Below, piece by piece: positions 61,078 through 64,000 of a stretch of 64,000 nucleotides of DNA. The stretch is from assembly GCF_025753795.1 (NCBI RefSeq), contig NZ_JAOWPS010000001.1:496001-560000 (forward strand). The letters run 5' to 3'. The DNA comes from Mesorhizobium sp. YC-39. GTDB lineage: Bacteria > Pseudomonadota > Alphaproteobacteria > Rhizobiales > Rhizobiaceae. Under the pieces are notes generated by a model that saw only the letters and a program-made list of their open reading frames with translations, had not been told where the DNA came from and searched no databases. Each line of letters opens with the position of its first letter. Within the stretch, counting starts at the first letter, position 1. A program made the translations under genes and the position numbers.

Positions 61078-62105
61078 ATGTTTTCTGGCAGATAGATGTC
61101 GAAGGGCAGGAAGGTCTGGCCTGGCGCATTGGCTGCGCCCGTCTCGATGGCATGCGCCATCAACCCGACAAGCTCGCGGCACAACGCTGCCAGCGGCGTC
61201 GAAATCACCATCGTCAGGATGTTGTCGGCGAGCGCGGCGCGCGATTCGGCGTTGATCTCGTTGCAGACAACCACCGGCATATTTACGGGCCGCGCCGCCC
61301 TGAGCGCCGAGACCGCGCCTTCCATGCCGCCGCCGGCGACGTAGCAGCCGGCAAGATCCGGGTATCGCGCCAGAAGATCGATCATCGCATCATGGGTCAC
61401 CTGGTTGGCCTCCAGATTGACCAGCGTCTCCATCACTGTGAATTCCGGCGCATGCTCGCGGAAGAAAGAGCGAAAGCCGATCTCGCGCAATTCATGGCCA
61501 TGGAAACGATGGCTGCCGACAAAGAGGGCGACCTTGCCGGGCTTCCTCGCCGCCCTGGCGATCATCCAGGCCGCGGTGCGACCGACTTTGCGGTTGTCGA
61601 GACCGACATAACCTTCGCGGATGCCGGCGGCAAAGTCGGACAGCAGCGAGAAGACTGGTTGCCCCCTCGCCTTGAGCGTCTCCACGGCTGCCGTCAGCGT
61701 CGGATGGTCCGGGCCGACAAGGGCGACGGCCCTGGATTTCGCCGCCAGCTTGCGCATCTGGGCAGCGATCTCGTCGGGCGCCAGCGAGCTGGCAAAGTCG
61801 ATGGTTGCGACGCCGCGGAAGCGCTGCGATTGCGACACCGCCAGTTCGAGCTCCCGTGCGAAATCACTGTAGAAAACATCATTGCCCCTCAGCAGCAGGA
61901 ACCCGAGCCGGTATTCCGGCAGTTCCTGGCGCATCCGCTGCTTGATCAGCCCGGCGGCGTGATAGCCGATGCTGGTGGCGGCCTCGTAGACACGGCGCGC
62001 CGTTTCCTCGCGCACCGGCAGGCGGTTGTTCAGCACCCGGTCGACGGTGGCGACGCTGACGCCGGAGGTGCGCGCCAGATCGGTGATGGTCGGCCGTTTT
62101 GCCAT
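61074..62105 (-). CDS. LacI-family regulator of the inositol/moc region
   Basis: A 343-aa regulator: HTH PTITDLARTSGVSVATVDRV LNNRLPV (residues 4-30) and a periplasmic-binding-like sensor (YRLGFLLLRGNDVFYSDFAR, CYVAGGGMEGAVSALRAARP, VVVCNEINAESRAALADNIL). GGAGAG lies before the ATG at 62105. It is divergent from mocD and upstream of the ABC operon, so it may control both. The ligand is likely an inositol derivative; that is inference. Confidence 0.9.
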   Translation of the reverse strand: MAKRPTITDLARTSGVSVATVDRVLNNRLPVREETARRVYEAATSIGYHAAGLIKQRMRQELPEYRLGFLLLRGNDVFYSDFARELELAVSQSQRFRGVATIDFASSLAPDEIAAQMRKLAAKSRAVALVGPDHPTLTAAVETLKARGQPVFSLLSDFAAGIREGYVGLDNRKVGRTAAWMIARAARKPGKVALFVGSHRFHGHELREIGFRSFFREHAPEFTVMETLVNLEANQVTHDAMIDLLARYPDLAGCYVAGGGMEGAVSALRAARPVNMPVVVCNEINAESRAALADNILTMVISTPLAALCRELVGLMAHAIETGAANAPGQTFLPFDIYLPENI

Positions 62106-62134
62106 GGTTGTCTCTCCGCTTGCCAAATCAGTCT

Positions 62135-62189
62135 ACATCATTCTGATGTGAAATGATAGAAACTATCTTTGTGACATTGAGCCTATCAT
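62135..62189. promoter_or_regulatory. operator array between LacI gene and mocD
   Basis: Three elements: ACATCA-TTC-TGATGT (62135-62149), GATAG-AAA-CTATC (62155-62167) and a further CTATCAT (62183-62189) that pairs with ATGATAG at 62153. Repeated GATAG/CTATC half-sites suggest several regulator dimers acting on both divergent promoters. Confidence 0.6.
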
Positions 62190-62279
62190 GGCTTGGCGTT
62201 ATGTCTAGGCTGCGACGCCTGCGATCGCGACCTGGTCACGGGCCGGGCGGATCGTGGGGGCGCTGGTGGAGGCATTCCC

Positions 62280-63389
62280 ATGCACGCAATGTTGGACGCA
62301 GCACCGTCCCGGCGCGACTACAGCCTGATCGGCCGCGACGCCAAGCTCGCCGTCGACAACGGGCTGGCGGCGGCTGAGTGGTATCATACCGACATCCCGC
62401 GCAAGCAGATGAAGGAGCTGATGCAGCGCTCCGACGGGCCGGCGATCCGCGACACCATCATCTGGCTTGCCGCGCTGATCCTGAGCGGCGCCGGCGGCGC
62501 CTGGTTCTGGGGCACGTGGTGGTGCGTGCCGTTCTTCTTCGTCTATGGTGTTCTCTACGGCTCCTCGACCGACTCGCGCTGGCACGAATGCGGCCATGGC
62601 ACCGCCTTCCGTACCCAATGGATGAATGACGCGGTCTACCAGATCGCCTGCTTCATGATCATGCGCAATCCGGTGACCTGGCGCTGGAGCCATACACGAC
62701 ATCACACCGACACCATCATCGTCGGCCGCGACCCGGAGATCTCCGTCATGCGGCCGCCGGATCTGGTCCGCGTTGTGCTGGCTTTCGTCGGCATTCTGGA
62801 TGCCTGGCATGCGATGAGCGACATGCTGCGCAACGCGGCCGGCATTGTCAGTCCGGCGGAAAAGACTTTCATCCCCGAGCAGGAACAGCCCAAGGCGATC
62901 TTCGTCGCCCGCATCTGGACGGCGATCTATGCCGTGACGATCGTGCTGGCGTTCTACATGGGCTCGTTCCTGCCGCTGATGCTGGTTGGCCTGCCCAGGC
63001 TCTACGGCGCCTGGCACCATGTCATGATGGGCTTGCTGCAGCATGGCGGCCTGGCTGACAACGTCATCGATCACCGCCTCAACAGCCGCACTGTCTACAT
63101 CAACCCGATCAGCCGGTTCATCTACTGGAACATGAACTACCACGTCGAGCACCACATGTTCCCGATGGTGCCCTATCACGCGCTGCCCAGGCTGCACGAG
63201 CTGATCAAGCATGATCTGCCGGCGCCGACGCCGTCGATCCTGGCCGGCTATCGCGAGATGCTTCCCGTCTTCCTGCGCCAGTTGCGCAACGAGGATTATT
63301 TCCTCAAACGCGAGCTGCCGCCGACCGCCAGGCCCTATCGCGAGGAGCTCCATAACGACAGCGCCGCCGTCGCGACGGCAGCGGAATGA
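62280..63389 (+). CDS. mocD: MocD-like fatty-acid-desaturase-fold oxygenase
   Basis: A 369-aa diiron membrane enzyme with three His boxes: RWHECGHGTAF, WSHTRHHTDTI and NYHVEHHMFP, plus hydrophobic helices between (LAALILSGAGGAWFWGTWWC, IYAVTIVLAFYMGSFLPLML). In rhizopine catabolism MocD is part of a three-component oxygenase thought to remove the O-methyl group from 3-O-methyl-scyllo-inosamine. GGAGG lies 7 nt before the ATG at 62280. It is followed by mocE and mocF, supplying electrons. Confidence 0.9.
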   Translation: MHAMLDAAPSRRDYSLIGRDAKLAVDNGLAAAEWYHTDIPRKQMKELMQRSDGPAIRDTIIWLAALILSGAGGAWFWGTWWCVPFFFVYGVLYGSSTDSRWHECGHGTAFRTQWMNDAVYQIACFMIMRNPVTWRWSHTRHHTDTIIVGRDPEISVMRPPDLVRVVLAFVGILDAWHAMSDMLRNAAGIVSPAEKTFIPEQEQPKAIFVARIWTAIYAVTIVLAFYMGSFLPLMLVGLPRLYGAWHHVMMGLLQHGGLADNVIDHRLNSRTVYINPISRFIYWNMNYHVEHHMFPMVPYHALPRLHELIKHDLPAPTPSILAGYREMLPVFLRQLRNEDYFLKRELPPTARPYREELHNDSAAVATAAE

Positions 63390-63441
63390 CATGCGCCCGC
63401 GCCGGGCAAGTTGACCGACAAAAATTCTGCTGGGAGGACCG

Positions 63442-63756
63442 ATGAGCGGCTGGATCGAGGCCTGTGAGGCCGGAGACATCGACGAAGAGGATGTGATGCG
63501 GTTCGACCATGGCGGCCGCACCTTCGCCATCTACCGCAGTCCAGACGACGAGTATTTCGCGACGGACGGTCTTTGCTCGCATGAGAAGGTGCATCTGGCC
63601 GACGGGCTGGTCATGGACGACATCATCGAGTGCCCCAAGCACAATGGCCGCTTCAATTACAAGACCGGCCAGGCCAGGGGTGCGCCGGTCTGCGTCAACC
63701 TCAGGACCTATCCGGTCAGGGTCGACGCCGGCAAAGTCCTCATTCAGGTCGGGTGA
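63442..63756 (+). CDS. mocE: Rieske [2Fe-2S] ferredoxin MocE
   Basis: A 104-aa protein with one Rieske domain: GLCSHEKVHLADGL and IIECPKHNGRFNYKTGQARG give the CxH...CxxH ligands. It would carry electrons from MocF to the MocD oxygenase. Its stop overlaps the ATG of the next gene (TGATG), so the two are coupled. Confidence 0.92.
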   Translation: MSGWIEACEAGDIDEEDVMRFDHGGRTFAIYRSPDDEYFATDGLCSHEKVHLADGLVMDDIIECPKHNGRFNYKTGQARGAPVCVNLRTYPVRVDAGKVLIQVG

Positions 63757-64000
63757 TGGTCATGCAGGCGGGAATGATCATCATCGGTGCTGGCGAATGC
63801 GGTGGGCGGGCAGCGCTCACACTGCGCGATCTTGGCTTCGAAGGGCCGGTGACGCTGGTCGGCGACGAGCCGCATCTGCCCTATGAGCGGCCGCCGCTGT
63901 CCAAGGAGGCGATGACTGGCGATGTGCCCGCGATCAAGGCGATCACCAGCGACGAGATGCTGGCCGAGCGCTCGATCAAGCATATCCATTCGGTTCAGGC
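63756..64000 (+). CDS. mocF: ferredoxin reductase MocF, N-terminal part (3' end outside window)
   Basis: About 81 codons are visible: GMIIIGAGECGGRAALTLRD LGFEGPVTLVGDEPHLPYER PPLSKEAM, the FAD-binding start of rubredoxin/ferredoxin-NAD(P)H reductases (GAGECGGRAA, then YERPPLSKE). It should supply electrons to MocE. The ATG at 63756 overlaps the mocE stop; a second ATG at 63762 is possible. Confidence 0.88.
   Translation, partial: MVMQAGMIIIGAGECGGRAALTLRDLGFEGPVTLVGDEPHLPYERPPLSKEAMTGDVPAIKAITSDEMLAERSIKHIHSVQ

Overview
The window is a piece of a high-GC alphaproteobacterial chromosome that looks like Mesorhizobium or a close relative in the Hyphomicrobiales. Reasons: the order rpmH-rnpA-yidC with engB and argB nearby on the same strand, a complete rhizobial-type iolCDEB inositol cluster with an RpiR-type regulator and a kinase-aldolase fusion, mocDEF-like rhizopine genes, several clustered class III adenylate cyclases fused to TPR domains, and many copies of rhizobial mosaic intergenic palindromes. 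All functional calls come from motif reading, not database searches.

Positions 1-8.9 kb: the tail of a GMC oxidoreductase, phhA with a divergent Lrp/AsnC regulator, a BchE-like B12-binding radical SAM protein, three tandem palindromes ahead of a RidA-family gene, argB, an amidase, and an ECF sigma / RskA-type anti-sigma / fasciclin set. From 9 to 24 kb: an exported Tat-type MsrB, two EmrAB-type efflux systems (one with TetR and two operators, one with a MarR gene reduced to 62 codons), engB, an acyltransferase, yidC, rnpA, rpmH, a sensor kinase and tRNA-Arg(ACG). The efflux genes sit inside what is usually one compact rpmH-rnpA-yidC-engB-argB block.

Positions 23.3-35.5 kb are accessory DNA behind the tRNA. 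Three cyclase-TPR genes are separated by three copies of a 42-bp repeat whose last 18 bp resemble the tRNA 3' end (16/18 in the best copies). The region also holds gene fragments (cyclase N-terminus, SDR C-terminus, HxlR N-terminus), a flavin monooxygenase, a DHFR-like protein and several small ORFs.

Positions 35.5-64 kb are mostly carbohydrate and inositol metabolism: a LacI-controlled sugar ABC transporter, a small phosphonate set (DUF1045-phnM-phnN), iolB/iolE/iolD/iolC, an SDR and AraC pair inserted between iolC and iolR, a Gfo/Idh dehydrogenase, DAHP synthase, an inositol-type ABC transporter with idhA and an SDR, a LacI regulator and mocDEF (cut by the window end). A shared motif GGAW-N6-WTYC precedes iolC, lies between iolR and the Gfo/Idh gene, and precedes the ABC-idhA operon, suggesting one regulon that imports inositols, oxidises them and degrades them through IolE-D-B-C. 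MocDEF would add removal of O-methyl groups from inositol derivatives.

The strongest new signal is upstream of the DAHP synthase gene: a sigma-70-like promoter whose predicted start falls on the ATG of a 23-codon ORF containing Tyr-Trp-Tyr-Phe, followed by mutually exclusive hairpins and a T-run. This reads as a leaderless aromatic amino acid attenuator.
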